Assembly: GCA_965237405.1 (NCBI GenBank)
Contig: OZ250139.1
Span: forward strand, 2,046,001-2,110,000
Source of the DNA: CAUZIB01 sp963663925
Lineage (GTDB): Bacteria; Acidobacteriota; Vicinamibacteria; Vicinamibacterales; UBA8438
Direction of reading: 5' to 3'
DNA length: 64,000 nt
The first letter of the stretch is position 1; each line of letters starts with the position of its first letter. The position numbers were made by a program, and so were the translations under genes. The notes below the pieces were generated by a model. It saw only the letters and a program-made list of their open reading frames with translations. It was not told where the DNA came from and searched no databases. This document shows, piece by piece, positions 33,741 through 41,514 of this stretch.

Positions 33741-34254
33741 ACGAGAGTCCGTAATCACCAGGCTCGGCTCGTGCTGCGCGGCGGCTCGGAGCACAGCACC
33801 CTGTCCAGGTGACACCTACACCGCACCGTACCACGGGTGGACCTGCTTTCACTGTGGCCAGACCTTCATGCGCGTGGGTGCTGCGCGTGAGCACTTCGGG
33901 GACACACCAGCCCACTGTCCACGGTGCTGTGTCGCGCGGTCGTCTGACCCTGACGACGTGCAATGGTGAGGGATACACAGAAAGAGTCCACACAGCCATA
34001 CACAAGGCGCAAGCCTCACCCCGAAGCAAGCCGGTCAAATAGGGGACACACTACGCGCAGCAGGGCGTGTGAGGCGTTATACTGGCAGCTCAGCACGGCA
34101 CTCCAAATATCCCCGATGAGGCTCAGGGGGGCGTAGGGGGGGCCAGAACCTGTAGGGGGTCTTTCCTGTGCGGTTAATCCTAAAAGTTGAACCCTTTATC
34201 CAATTATTTGTTAATCCAAAAAATTGGTTAATCCTAATGTGCTATTTTTAACGT
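33741..34254. other. 514-bp stretch upstream of phage genes
   Basis: It contains a Cys-rich frame (YTAPYHGWTCFHCGQTFMRV around 33820-33880, then CPRCC) that could be a zinc-ribbon remnant, and an AT-rich regulatory patch at 34170-34250. No complete gene is supported. Confidence 0.4.
34173..34234 (+). promoter_or_regulatory. AT-rich patch with three GTTAATCC direct repeats
   Basis: GTTAATCC occurs at 34173, 34210 and 34227, and CCAATT/AATTGG arms flank the middle copy. The patch is far AT-richer than its surroundings and lies 20-80 bp upstream of the phage-type gene at 34255. It probably holds that operon's promoter and an operator. Confidence 0.45.
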
Positions 34255-34869
34255 GTGCCGTATCGTGATCCATCCGAACAAAGGAAGGCGAGTCGTGAGT
34301 CTATGCGTCGGAAGCGCGCGGCGGCTCGGGCTGCTGCTGCTAGTGGTGCGTCGGTTCCGACCTCGGCACGCAAGGCGCTCGCCGGGAAGCTGAAGCGCGC
34401 TGCAGCGTCGTTAAAGGCGAAGCCAGCGAAGAAGAAGCCACCGACGAAAAAGAAGTCAAAGCCCGCTAAGAAATCACCCTCAAAAAAGAGGAAGCGCGCC
34501 ACAAAGCCGAAAGATCGAGCCAAAGGCGCGAAGATTGTCGGTCGTATCGTTCCGAAAGTCAAAGCGAAAACACCACCACCACCACCGCCCGTGTCGGCTG
34601 ATCCTGGTGATATGGTCCGTGCGGCTCTGAGCCACGCGGCGGCGATCGTATTAGGCGAGGGTCCGTTCACCTTGCACGATTCAAAGCAAGTGATCGGGAT
34701 TGTGCGTGATGCGCTTGAAACAATCGCGGTGGTGGACTCGCACCGGCCACCCGCGCAAGTCGAAGCTGAGCTATCGCAATTCGTTCAAGTGGCTCTTGAT
34801 TTCGTTCCTTCGAAGCGTCGGGAAGATTTTTATACAGCATTTCAGAAGGCGCTCAAGGCGGCGACGTGA
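34255..34869 (+). CDS. Phage-type DNA-packaging-associated protein (small terminase candidate)
   Basis: The 204-residue protein starts at GTG with MPYRDPSEQRKASRESMRRK, an opening common in phage-encoded small proteins. The middle is a long lysine/alanine/proline-rich tract (residues about 45-105, PAKKKPPTKKKSKPAKK) like histone H1 tails. The C-terminal half is helical and acidic (ALSHAAAIVLGEG, then QVALDFVPSKRREDFYTAF). It overlaps the terminase gene start by four bases (GTGA). Position directly before a large terminase suggests a small-terminase or DNA-condensing role; this is inference. Confidence 0.5.
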   Translation: MPYRDPSEQRKASRESMRRKRAAARAAAASGASVPTSARKALAGKLKRAAASLKAKPAKKKPPTKKKSKPAKKSPSKKRKRATKPKDRAKGAKIVGRIVPKVKAKTPPPPPPVSADPGDMVRAALSHAAAIVLGEGPFTLHDSKQVIGIVRDALETIAVVDSHRPPAQVEAELSQFVQVALDFVPSKRREDFYTAFQKALKAAT

Positions 34870-35240
34870 GCTTTCTTGGCGGCGAGCTACGGCAAGGGAT
34901 CGATACTCGCCGGGTGCTGGATGATCCTGTTTTATTTTCCAAAGAGATCCTCGGTGTCGAGCTATGGAGTAAACAGTGCGAGATCCTACAGGCGCTCTGG
35001 GACGGTCAAGACGTTGACGTGCAGAGCTGCCACAGCGCCGGGAAGACCAAGGTCGCGGCGGTGGCCACACCCGCGTGGGTGGCACATCCGGGCGGGCCCA
35101 TGCTCACCCCGGCACCGCCCTGGGATCAGGTCCGGGTACGTCGTCAGACCAATCTGGACCAGTGCGCGTGTGTGCCAAGAGAGACCTCACCCAACGGAGC
35201 ACGATCGTCCCGCTCTGCCTGCGTGTCACATTCCTGCTGA
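34866..35240 (+). pseudogene. Phage large terminase (TerL), N-terminal fragment
   Basis: The frame encodes DDPVLFSKEILGVELWSKQC, then EILQALWDGQDVDVQSCHSA and GKTKVAAVATPAWVA. This is the start of the terminase ATPase with a Walker-A-like CHSAGKT. Similarity fades after PPWDQVR at about 35130. The remaining ATPase motifs and the nuclease domain are missing. The phage packaging module is therefore dead. Confidence 0.7.
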
Positions 35241-35393
35241 ACGTGGCGCGTGTGAGGTGCGCCTGCACCCGGCATCATCCGAGAAGCTCTCGCCGGCCGC
35301 CGCGCGGTCCCACGGGGTGCCGGCACTGTTCAAGCCAGTCGTGCTCGCTCGTCGCGCCCCCTGACAACCGGCTACCACGCGATGACGTCCGAG
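35241..35393. other. Short decayed stretch before the repeat array
   Basis: No gene or element recognised between the terminase relic and the 36-bp array. Confidence 0.3.
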
Positions 35394-35573
35394 GATCAAA
35401 TGACCCCCTCCTCCCAGCGACCGGCAGGGGATCAAATGACCCCTCCTCCCAGCGACCAGCAGGGGCTCAAATGATCCTCTCCTCCCTGCGACCGTCCAGG
35501 GGATCAAATGACCCTCTCCTCCCTGCGACCGGCAGGGGATCAAATGATCCCCTCCCCCAGCGCCTGCACCCGC
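35394..35573 (+). repeat. Array of five 36-bp palindromic units
   Basis: Units begin at 35394, 35430, 35465, 35502 and 35538 (spacing 35-37 bp). Each contains a GATCAAATGA core followed by a CCTCCTCCCAGCGACC-like stretch. In the last unit the core is a perfect inverted repeat, GGGGATCA-AA-TGATCCCC; other units have one or two changes (TGACCCC). Regular spacing with a palindromic core suggests a series of protein-binding sites, such as iterons, partition sites or transposase-binding repeats of an IS21-like end. It lies about 330 bp from the tRNA gene. Confidence 0.7.
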
Positions 35574-35901
35574 ATCGGCGACGGTCAGGCGCGGCCTGAG
35601 GATGTCCCAAGGCCGGTCAGGAAGGCCTGCCGGCTACCATCCAATGACCGCACAGAGCGAGCAGAGCGGCCGGGTGACGAGGGATCTCGGAGTTAGCCCG
35701 GACAGGGCGCCAGGCGCGAGGGCAATGAGCCCACGCGTGGAGGCCGGGCGTCGCTGTCGGCCGGCAGATGGAGGATGATCCGGCGGACGGAGACGATCAC
35801 GTGGATGCCGCACTTGAGCCGTCGGTCACGCAAGGGAACCTGTGCAGCACCCGTGAAACCTCCCCACGTTGCAAATCCGTTGCAAATGGCGGGGTGAAAA
35901 A
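35574..35901. other. 328-bp gap between repeat array and tRNA-Val
   Basis: No gene seen. CGTTGCAAAT occurs twice in tandem, about 12 bp apart (around 35869-35888), just beyond the tRNA 3' end. This is where an attachment site would be expected, but I found no second copy elsewhere in the window. Confidence 0.35.
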
Positions 35902-35976
35902 TGGTGGGCGCTAGTGGATTCGAACCACTGACCCCCGCCGTGTGAAGGCGATGCTCTACCACTGAGCCAAGCGCCC
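35902..35976 (-). tRNA. tRNA-Val (anticodon CAC)
   Basis: The reverse strand folds as a tRNA. The acceptor arms are GGGCGCT and AGCGCCC. The D-arm region is GGCTCAGTGGTAGAGC. The anticodon stem TCGCC/GGCGG encloses TTCACAC (anticodon CAC), and the T-arm has GGTTCGAATCC. Discriminator A and an encoded CCA end follow. It divides mobile-element debris from the core gene region and may have been an integration target. Confidence 0.92.
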
Positions 35977-36058
35977 ACTGAGTCAAAAGACGCAGTGTAC
36001 CGCAACGGTAGACGCTGGGCAATTCAACGCCTCGACTCCGCCGACGACAGCAACAATG

Positions 36059-36499
36059 TCACCCGCTCGAGCCAACTCTCTGGTCCGCCGCAGCGGCTTC
36101 AGATTCTCCGGTCTGACTCCGGGAAGGGGATTCCCTGCCGCGCAGAGCATCCACAGCAGCCAACAGGCCTTGCAACACGGCCATCCCTTGGCGTACAGGC
36201 TCGACGACCGCATCTTGCGCCAACAGCGTGATCCGGTCCACGCGATCGGCGACATCTGCGAACAGCCGGTCGGCACGCTCCACCTGCACCACCGCCAATT
36301 CGGTCGCCCGTTTTACGTCATCACTCACCGCATTCACGCGCTGAAGTGCGGGCTTGATGTCGTGCTCGACCTGGTTGACAAGTCGGTCGACCCGCTGTGC
36401 AAGCTTGACTCCGCGAACTAGGACCGCGACCTGGAGCACTGCCATCACGGTGGTCGAAAGGGCGATCGCCCCCAGGAACACCGTCGAGAGATCCATCAC
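36059..36499 (-). CDS. DUF948-like single-pass membrane protein
   Basis: The 146-residue protein has one N-terminal membrane helix (VFLGAIALSTTVMAVLQVAV). A long heptad-rich region follows (VDRLVNQVEHDIKPALQRVN, RADRLFADVADRVDRITLLA). This is the layout of DUF948 proteins that accompany YtxH-type stress proteins. Its start overlaps the YtxH-like gene's stop by four bases (ATGA, 36496-36499), so the pair is one operon. It is probably envelope-associated, function unknown. Confidence 0.65.
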   Translation of the reverse strand: MMDLSTVFLGAIALSTTVMAVLQVAVLVRGVKLAQRVDRLVNQVEHDIKPALQRVNAVSDDVKRATELAVVQVERADRLFADVADRVDRITLLAQDAVVEPVRQGMAVLQGLLAAVDALRGRESPSRSQTGESEAAAADQRVGSSG

Positions 36500-36792
36500 T
36501 CTTGATCCTCGGCAACCAAGACAGTTTCATCCGAACGAGCCTGCTGATAGGCCTCACGTCCACGGTCGATCGCGGTGGAGAACTGATCGCGCTGACGCTT
36601 GATGAACTCGGTACCCCGCCGAGCCGCATCTTTAGCCTTCTCTCGCCCCTCTTGAGCCTTCTCATTCAGGACGTGTCGTGTTTCCGTTCCAAGTGCCGGA
36701 GCCATGAACAGAACAGCCGCAGCCCCAGTAATTGCTCCCATGACGAACGCCATCATGATGACGCCTGCGTGTGCATCGCCGTCTTTCAACAT
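36496..36792 (-). CDS. YtxH-like stress membrane protein
   Basis: The 98-residue protein has a membrane helix rich in Gly/Ala (GVIMMAFVMGAITGAAAVLF), then a charged helix with EKAQEGREKAKDAARRG. This is the hallmark of YtxH domain proteins, small general-stress or envelope proteins. It is first in a two-gene operon with the DUF948-like gene. Confidence 0.75.
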   Translation of the reverse strand: MLKDGDAHAGVIMMAFVMGAITGAAAVLFMAPALGTETRHVLNEKAQEGREKAKDAARRGTEFIKRQRDQFSTAIDRGREAYQQARSDETVLVAEDQE

Positions 36793-36877
36793 TGTTCTCT
36801 CCTCTGCAACAATAGACGCTCGACCGTTCTAGCGCCACCCTTATTGTCGCATACCGTGCGAAGGCTTTCGGACTTCG

Positions 36878-38890
36878 CTACGAACTACTCGAGACGCCCA
36901 GATCCTGCTCGCGGAGGCTCTGCGCACGATCCCTCAACGTTGCCGCACGCTCGAATTCAAGATTAGCTGCAGCTTCTTTCATCTCGCGTTCGAGGTCCGC
37001 GAGACGCGCGTCCAACTCCTCGCGAGTCCGGAAGCTCTCGGTCTCCTTCTTTACGAGCGGAATCGTAACGTAGTCCCGCTCATACACGCTGGTCAACACA
37101 TCGTCGATCTCCTTCACGATCGAGGACGGAGTGATGCCGTGCTCCTCGTTGAACGCCTTCTGTCGTGCGCGCCGGCGTTCCATCTCGCCCAGCGCGACCC
37201 GCATGGACTCGGTCATGACGTCGGCATAGATGATGACTTGGCCGTTGACATTTCGAGCTGCACGCCCGGACGTTTGAATCAACGCCCCAGAAGAGCGAAG
37301 AAAGCCCTCCTTGTCTCCGTCCAAGATCGCCACCAACGACACCTCTGGCAGATCAAGGCCCTCGCGGAGCAAGTTGATCCCGACCAGGACGTCGAACGAT
37401 CCACGGCGCAGGTCTCGTAAGATCTCGACCCGCTCCAGCGTGTCAATATCAGAGTGTAGGTAACGAACCTTGACGGCCAACTCCTGATAATACTGGGTGA
37501 GGTCCTCGGCCATTCGCTTTGTCAGCGTCGTCACTAACACGCGCTCGTGTTGGTTAGCGCGGATACGGATCTCATGCAGCAGGTCATCGATCTGTCCCTT
37601 CACAGGTCTGACTTCGACGTTGGGATCCACGAGGCCCGTCGGACGAATGATCTGCTCGACCACCACTCCTCGGCTCGCCTCGAACTCATACGGGCCGGGA
37701 GTCGCCGACACGAACACGACCTGTCCGACGCGCGACTCCCACTCCTCAAAGCTTAAGGGGCGATTATCTAGAGCCGACGGCAATCGGAACCCGTAGTCAA
37801 CGAGAACCGTCTTGCGCGAGCGGTCGCCGTGATACATCCCACGAATCTGAGGTACCGTCTGGTGGCTCTCGTCGACGATAGTGAGCGCATCTTCGGGCAA
37901 GTAATCCAACAGTGTCGGCGGTGGTTCGCCTTCCGACCGGCCAGATAGATGCCGCGAGTAGTTTTCAATCCCGTGGCAGTACCCGATTTCCTTGATCATC
38001 TCGAGATCGAACATCGTACGCTTATGCAGACGCTGTGCCTCGAGAAACTTGCCAGCCTTCTCGAGCCGCGGTCGCCAATCGTCGAGCTCTTCTTTGATTC
38101 GTTTCACCGCCTTCAGCGCCTGCACCCGAGGCGTCACAAAGTGCGATTTGGGATATACGACAAGCTTGTCGTGTCGTCTCACCGTTTCGCCGGTAAGTGG
38201 ATCGAAGCTGACCAATTCGTCGACCTCGTCCCCAAACAACTCAATTCGAACGGCCGTTTTCTCGTACGACGGAAACACCTCCACGACATCGCCGCGAACT
38301 CTGAACGTCCCACGCGCGAAATCGCGATCGTTCCGCTCGTATTGAATTTCAACCAACTTCCTCAGCACCCACTCTCGCTCCACGCGCTGCCCTCGCTCGA
38401 GTGGCATCAACATGCCGAAGTACGCCTCGGGTGAGCCAAGGCCATAGATGCACGAGATGCTCGCTACGATAAGCACGTCACGCCGCTCGAAGATCGACCG
38501 CGTCGCCGACATACGCATCCGATCGATGTCGTCGTTGATCGTTGCTTCCTTTTCGATGTACGAGTCGGTGGCCGGCAGGTAGGCCTCGGGCTGGTAATAG
38601 TCGTAGTAGCTCACGAAGTACTCGACGGCGTTCGTCGGAAAGAACCGTCGAAATTCCTGATACAGCTGCGCCGCCAGCGTCTTGTTGTGCACCATAACGA
38701 GCGCCGGTCGATTGACGGCCGCGATGACTTGAGCAATCGTGAAGGTCTTCCCAGACCCTGTGACACCGAGCAAGACCTGGCGACCGTCGCCACGCTCGAG
38801 ACCTTGAGTCAACTCGGCAATAGCTTGCTCCTGATCACCTTTGACTTCGAAATCGGTGACCAACGAAAAACTCTCGTGCGACGATGACAT
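36878..38890 (-). CDS. uvrB: Excinuclease ABC subunit B
   Basis: The 670-residue UvrB is the damage-verifying helicase subunit of nucleotide excision repair; length is as in E. coli (673). Walker A GVTGSGKTF is at residues 42-50. The beta-hairpin region follows as YYDYYQPEAYLPATDSYIEK. Later come the helicase motifs VDESHQTVPQIRGMYHGDR and LREGLDLPEVSLVAILDGDK, and the C-terminal UVR motif (LADLEREMKEAAANLEFERA) that binds UvrC. The start at MSSSHESF is natural. No uvrA or uvrC is nearby. Confidence 0.97.
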   Translation of the reverse strand: MSSSHESFSLVTDFEVKGDQEQAIAELTQGLERGDGRQVLLGVTGSGKTFTIAQVIAAVNRPALVMVHNKTLAAQLYQEFRRFFPTNAVEYFVSYYDYYQPEAYLPATDSYIEKEATINDDIDRMRMSATRSIFERRDVLIVASISCIYGLGSPEAYFGMLMPLERGQRVEREWVLRKLVEIQYERNDRDFARGTFRVRGDVVEVFPSYEKTAVRIELFGDEVDELVSFDPLTGETVRRHDKLVVYPKSHFVTPRVQALKAVKRIKEELDDWRPRLEKAGKFLEAQRLHKRTMFDLEMIKEIGYCHGIENYSRHLSGRSEGEPPPTLLDYLPEDALTIVDESHQTVPQIRGMYHGDRSRKTVLVDYGFRLPSALDNRPLSFEEWESRVGQVVFVSATPGPYEFEASRGVVVEQIIRPTGLVDPNVEVRPVKGQIDDLLHEIRIRANQHERVLVTTLTKRMAEDLTQYYQELAVKVRYLHSDIDTLERVEILRDLRRGSFDVLVGINLLREGLDLPEVSLVAILDGDKEGFLRSSGALIQTSGRAARNVNGQVIIYADVMTESMRVALGEMERRRARQKAFNEEHGITPSSIVKEIDDVLTSVYERDYVTIPLVKKETESFRTREELDARLADLEREMKEAAANLEFERAATLRDRAQSLREQDLGVSSSS

Positions 38891-38961
38891 GCTGCGTAGG
38901 TGTGAACCGCCGGGGTTACGGGAACGCGTGGAGGCTATGCAGTGCCGCGGGGACCAAATGC

Positions 38962-39894
38962 CTAGCGACCGCCGGTAGCGCTCGACTCGAGATACGGCGC
39001 ATAGTAGCCCTCTCGGCTGCGAACGTCTGCGTCCTTTAGGTCAGAGCGAGCACGGCTCAGCCTGACCTCAACGCGCCGCCATGTCCCGTCCAATCTTGCA
39101 TTCGTCGATACGTATCCGACCGAGTACCGGTTATTAAGCTCATCGGTGATTTCACCGTAAATGGCATCGAGCTCCTTAACATTCGATGGGAAGAAGCACC
39201 GTCCTCCACTCACCTCTGCTAACTCCTTGAGCCGAACCCGATGCTGCATACGGGCGTGCGATGATTTCTGAAAACCAATGGCATAAACGGTAACGTCGGA
39301 AGCCCTGACCAAGTCGATCGTGTCGGAGAACCGCTGGCGGCTCCGAGTGTCTTCCCCGTCGGAGTACATTAGTAGCACCTTGCGCCCCTTTTGCTGGAAC
39401 GCGCCGTGAAGGTACAAGCCGAGCGCATCGTAGAAGGCGGTCCAGCCTGTCGATTCTCGGCCTCGGATCCGCTCGATCAGCCGCGGAAAGTCAGCTTGAG
39501 TGAATCGTCCAACCCGCACCTCACCGTCAAAATCAACCAGCGTCATGTCCTTCGCGTACGCAAAGCTATTCAGGAACCGAATGGCGGCTGTCTTCGCGAA
39601 GCGACCCTCCTCTGTCATGCTGCCACTGACGTCAAACAGTAAGCCGAGATGGAGTGGCATCGTATCTCGGTCGGAGCGCATGCCGCGGGAGAAATAGTGA
39701 ACCTCTTGGAGTTCACCGTCCTCGTAGACCTCAATGTCGCCCCTCGCAACATCGGTGATCTGACGACCCTGCTTGTCCACCACCGAAACACTTACATGCA
39801 CCACGTCGACTCCACTGGTGAATATAGGTGGTTGAGCCGATAGGGACAGAAAAGAGGCCAGTAGCGCCGGAAGCGTTATCCAAGCCCGGGTCAT
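38962..39894 (-). CDS. Secreted VWA-domain protein (VWFA-related acidobacterial type)
   Basis: From ATG 39894 the product is about 310 residues with a signal peptide (MTRAWITLPALLASFLSLSA). A beta-rich segment follows (VVHVSVSVVDKQGRQITDVA), then a von Willebrand A domain with intact metal site DVSGSM, a TGWTAFYDAL Thr site and a DGEDTRSR site. The pairing of this N-terminal region with a VWA domain is the VWFA-related domain that is very common in Acidobacteria. It is probably exported and used in adhesion or protein assembly. An upstream ATG at 39930 would spoil the signal peptide. Confidence 0.8.
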   Translation of the reverse strand: MTRAWITLPALLASFLSLSAQPPIFTSGVDVVHVSVSVVDKQGRQITDVARGDIEVYEDGELQEVHYFSRGMRSDRDTMPLHLGLLFDVSGSMTEEGRFAKTAAIRFLNSFAYAKDMTLVDFDGEVRVGRFTQADFPRLIERIRGRESTGWTAFYDALGLYLHGAFQQKGRKVLLMYSDGEDTRSRQRFSDTIDLVRASDVTVYAIGFQKSSHARMQHRVRLKELAEVSGGRCFFPSNVKELDAIYGEITDELNNRYSVGYVSTNARLDGTWRRVEVRLSRARSDLKDADVRSREGYYAPYLESSATGGR

Positions 39895-39994
39895 TGATCG
39901 ACGCTCGCGGTCTGGGCGGTGGCACCGCACTCTGGGTCAGATAATAGCGTAACTTGTGACCCCAGTGCGACATACGTTGACGAAAGACTCGCCG

Positions 39995-40000
39995 TATAAT
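39995..40000 (+). promoter_or_regulatory. Consensus -10 box TATAAT
   Basis: A perfect TATAAT ends 11 bp before the ATG at 40012, giving a predicted leader of only about 4-5 nucleotides and no ribosome-binding site. TTGACG lies upstream but at 12 bp, too close for a standard -35 box. Confidence 0.45.
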
Positions 40001-40011
40001 CAGCTTCACTC

Positions 40012-41514
40012 ATGAAGTGCCTTGCAATCTGTCAGACGACCATCCTCGCGCGAAATCTCCATCAGGCCCTGACCTCCAGTCTCCAGCTCTCCTTCCTTGT
40101 CAAGGACCGCTCGGTCGCCCGGCGGCTGACTGCGCTCGGCATCTCCGTCCGAACGGACGACCCCAATAAGGCGGCCAGCTACCGCCAGCTCGGAATCGAC
40201 GCAACCACCTGCATCGTCGTTGAGGACGACGGCCGGCACAGCCTGCGGGAAACACTGCGGACCATCCGAGATTCGGGTGCCGAGCTCATCTACGTACTGT
40301 CGGTTGGCCGTTCTCGGTCGGTGCAGGCGATTGACTGGTCCAGTGAGTTCCCCGGCGTTACCACGATAGAGCTCAGTAGCCTCCTCAAGGGCTCACTGCT
40401 GACCGAACTTGGGCGTTCGCTCACCCGCGCGCGTGTCGAAGAGTACCGGTGGCACTTTGCCAGCGCCGACCGGGTGCTCATCCTCCTTCACAACGAGCCG
40501 GATCCTGACGCCATGGCGAGCGGCCTGGGGCTGCGCAACCTCCTACGCCGAACCAAGGCCACTGCGATCATCGGAGCGTTTCAAGGGGTGACCCGCCCAG
40601 AGAACGTGCGAATGGCCAATCTCCTCGACATCGAGGTCGAGCCTGTCACCGCAGAATCGCTGACGCAATTCGACCGCATTGCCACCGTCGATGTCCAACC
40701 ACACTATTTTGGGGGTCTGATTAAGCACGCTGACCTGGTTGTCGACCACCACCCGCAACGATCGGGCTATACCACCACGTTCAAGGACATTAGGCCCGCC
40801 TACGGCTCCACCTCAACGATCCTGACTGAGCATCTACGGGCGATTGACGCCAACATATCGGAGCGAACCGCAACGGCAATGCTCTACGCCATTAAATCAG
40901 ATACATTGTTCTTTAGCCGCCATACGAACCAAAACGACCTTGAGGCATTCACGTTCCTCTATCAGTTGGCCGACGCCACGTTAGTGCGAAAGATGGAGGG
41001 CTTGGGTATCACACTCGAGCGACTGGACTTCGTCGCTCGTGCCGCGGGAAGTGGAGCGCGACGGGATCAGATCTACACTGCCCATCTCGGCGACACCCCA
41101 CGTGAGGATCTGGTGCCCTACGTGGCAGACTTCCTCTTGCAGCTCGAAGACGTGAAGTGGACGGTTGTGTCCGGTACCGTCGGGTACGACGTCGTCGTAT
41201 CGGTTCGTAATCTTGGCTACTCGGGTAACGCCGCCGACTTCGTCAAGTCATGCTTTTCCGACGTGGGCAATGCAGGCGGACATCGAGCCATGGCTAAGGC
41301 AGTCGTGCCGATCGGCCGGTTCCGAAAGAAGTTCGGCAGTTTGGATGATCAGAAGGTCGCACGTCTACTTGGCGCGTTGGCGGCTGACTTCCTAGCGAAC
41401 GCAAGCCGCGGCAGACAACGACGAGATGACAGGTCCGTGACCGATCGTCGAGCGCGGGGTGAGGCATCGCTCGTTCAGACGCATTCGGATGTCAGTGATC
41501 GGTCCCCAAAGTAG
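40012..41514 (+). CDS. DHH-family phosphoesterase with N-terminal RCK-like domain (NrnA-like)
   Basis: The 500-residue protein has an N-terminal Rossmann/TrkA-N-like region (residues 1-110). A DHH phosphoesterase domain follows with HNEPDPDAMASG, VDVQP and the name-giving DHHP at VVDHHPQRSG. A DHHA1 domain ends in GNAGGHRAMAKA. DHH/DHHA1 proteins of this type degrade short RNA or cyclic dinucleotides (NrnA or GdpP-like). The RCK-like domain in front suggests regulation by a nucleotide or ion. The 3' end overlaps the convergent patatin-like gene by 23 bp. Substrate is not predictable from sequence. Confidence 0.8.
   Translation: MKCLAICQTTILARNLHQALTSSLQLSFLVKDRSVARRLTALGISVRTDDPNKAASYRQLGIDATTCIVVEDDGRHSLRETLRTIRDSGAELIYVLSVGRSRSVQAIDWSSEFPGVTTIELSSLLKGSLLTELGRSLTRARVEEYRWHFASADRVLILLHNEPDPDAMASGLGLRNLLRRTKATAIIGAFQGVTRPENVRMANLLDIEVEPVTAESLTQFDRIATVDVQPHYFGGLIKHADLVVDHHPQRSGYTTTFKDIRPAYGSTSTILTEHLRAIDANISERTATAMLYAIKSDTLFFSRHTNQNDLEAFTFLYQLADATLVRKMEGLGITLERLDFVARAAGSGARRDQIYTAHLGDTPREDLVPYVADFLLQLEDVKWTVVSGTVGYDVVVSVRNLGYSGNAADFVKSCFSDVGNAGGHRAMAKAVVPIGRFRKKFGSLDDQKVARLLGALAADFLANASRGRQRRDDRSVTDRRARGEASLVQTHSDVSDRSPK

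Noticed and set aside
33820..33930. Cys-rich frame (CFHCGQTF ... CPRCC) as a zinc-ribbon gene
   Set aside because: Continuous only with an unrelated dehydrogenase frame upstream and lacks its own start; at best a remnant.
35394..35573. Possible CRISPR array
   Set aside because: The whole 36-bp unit including the would-be spacer is conserved, and no cas gene is present; it is a tandem palindromic array.
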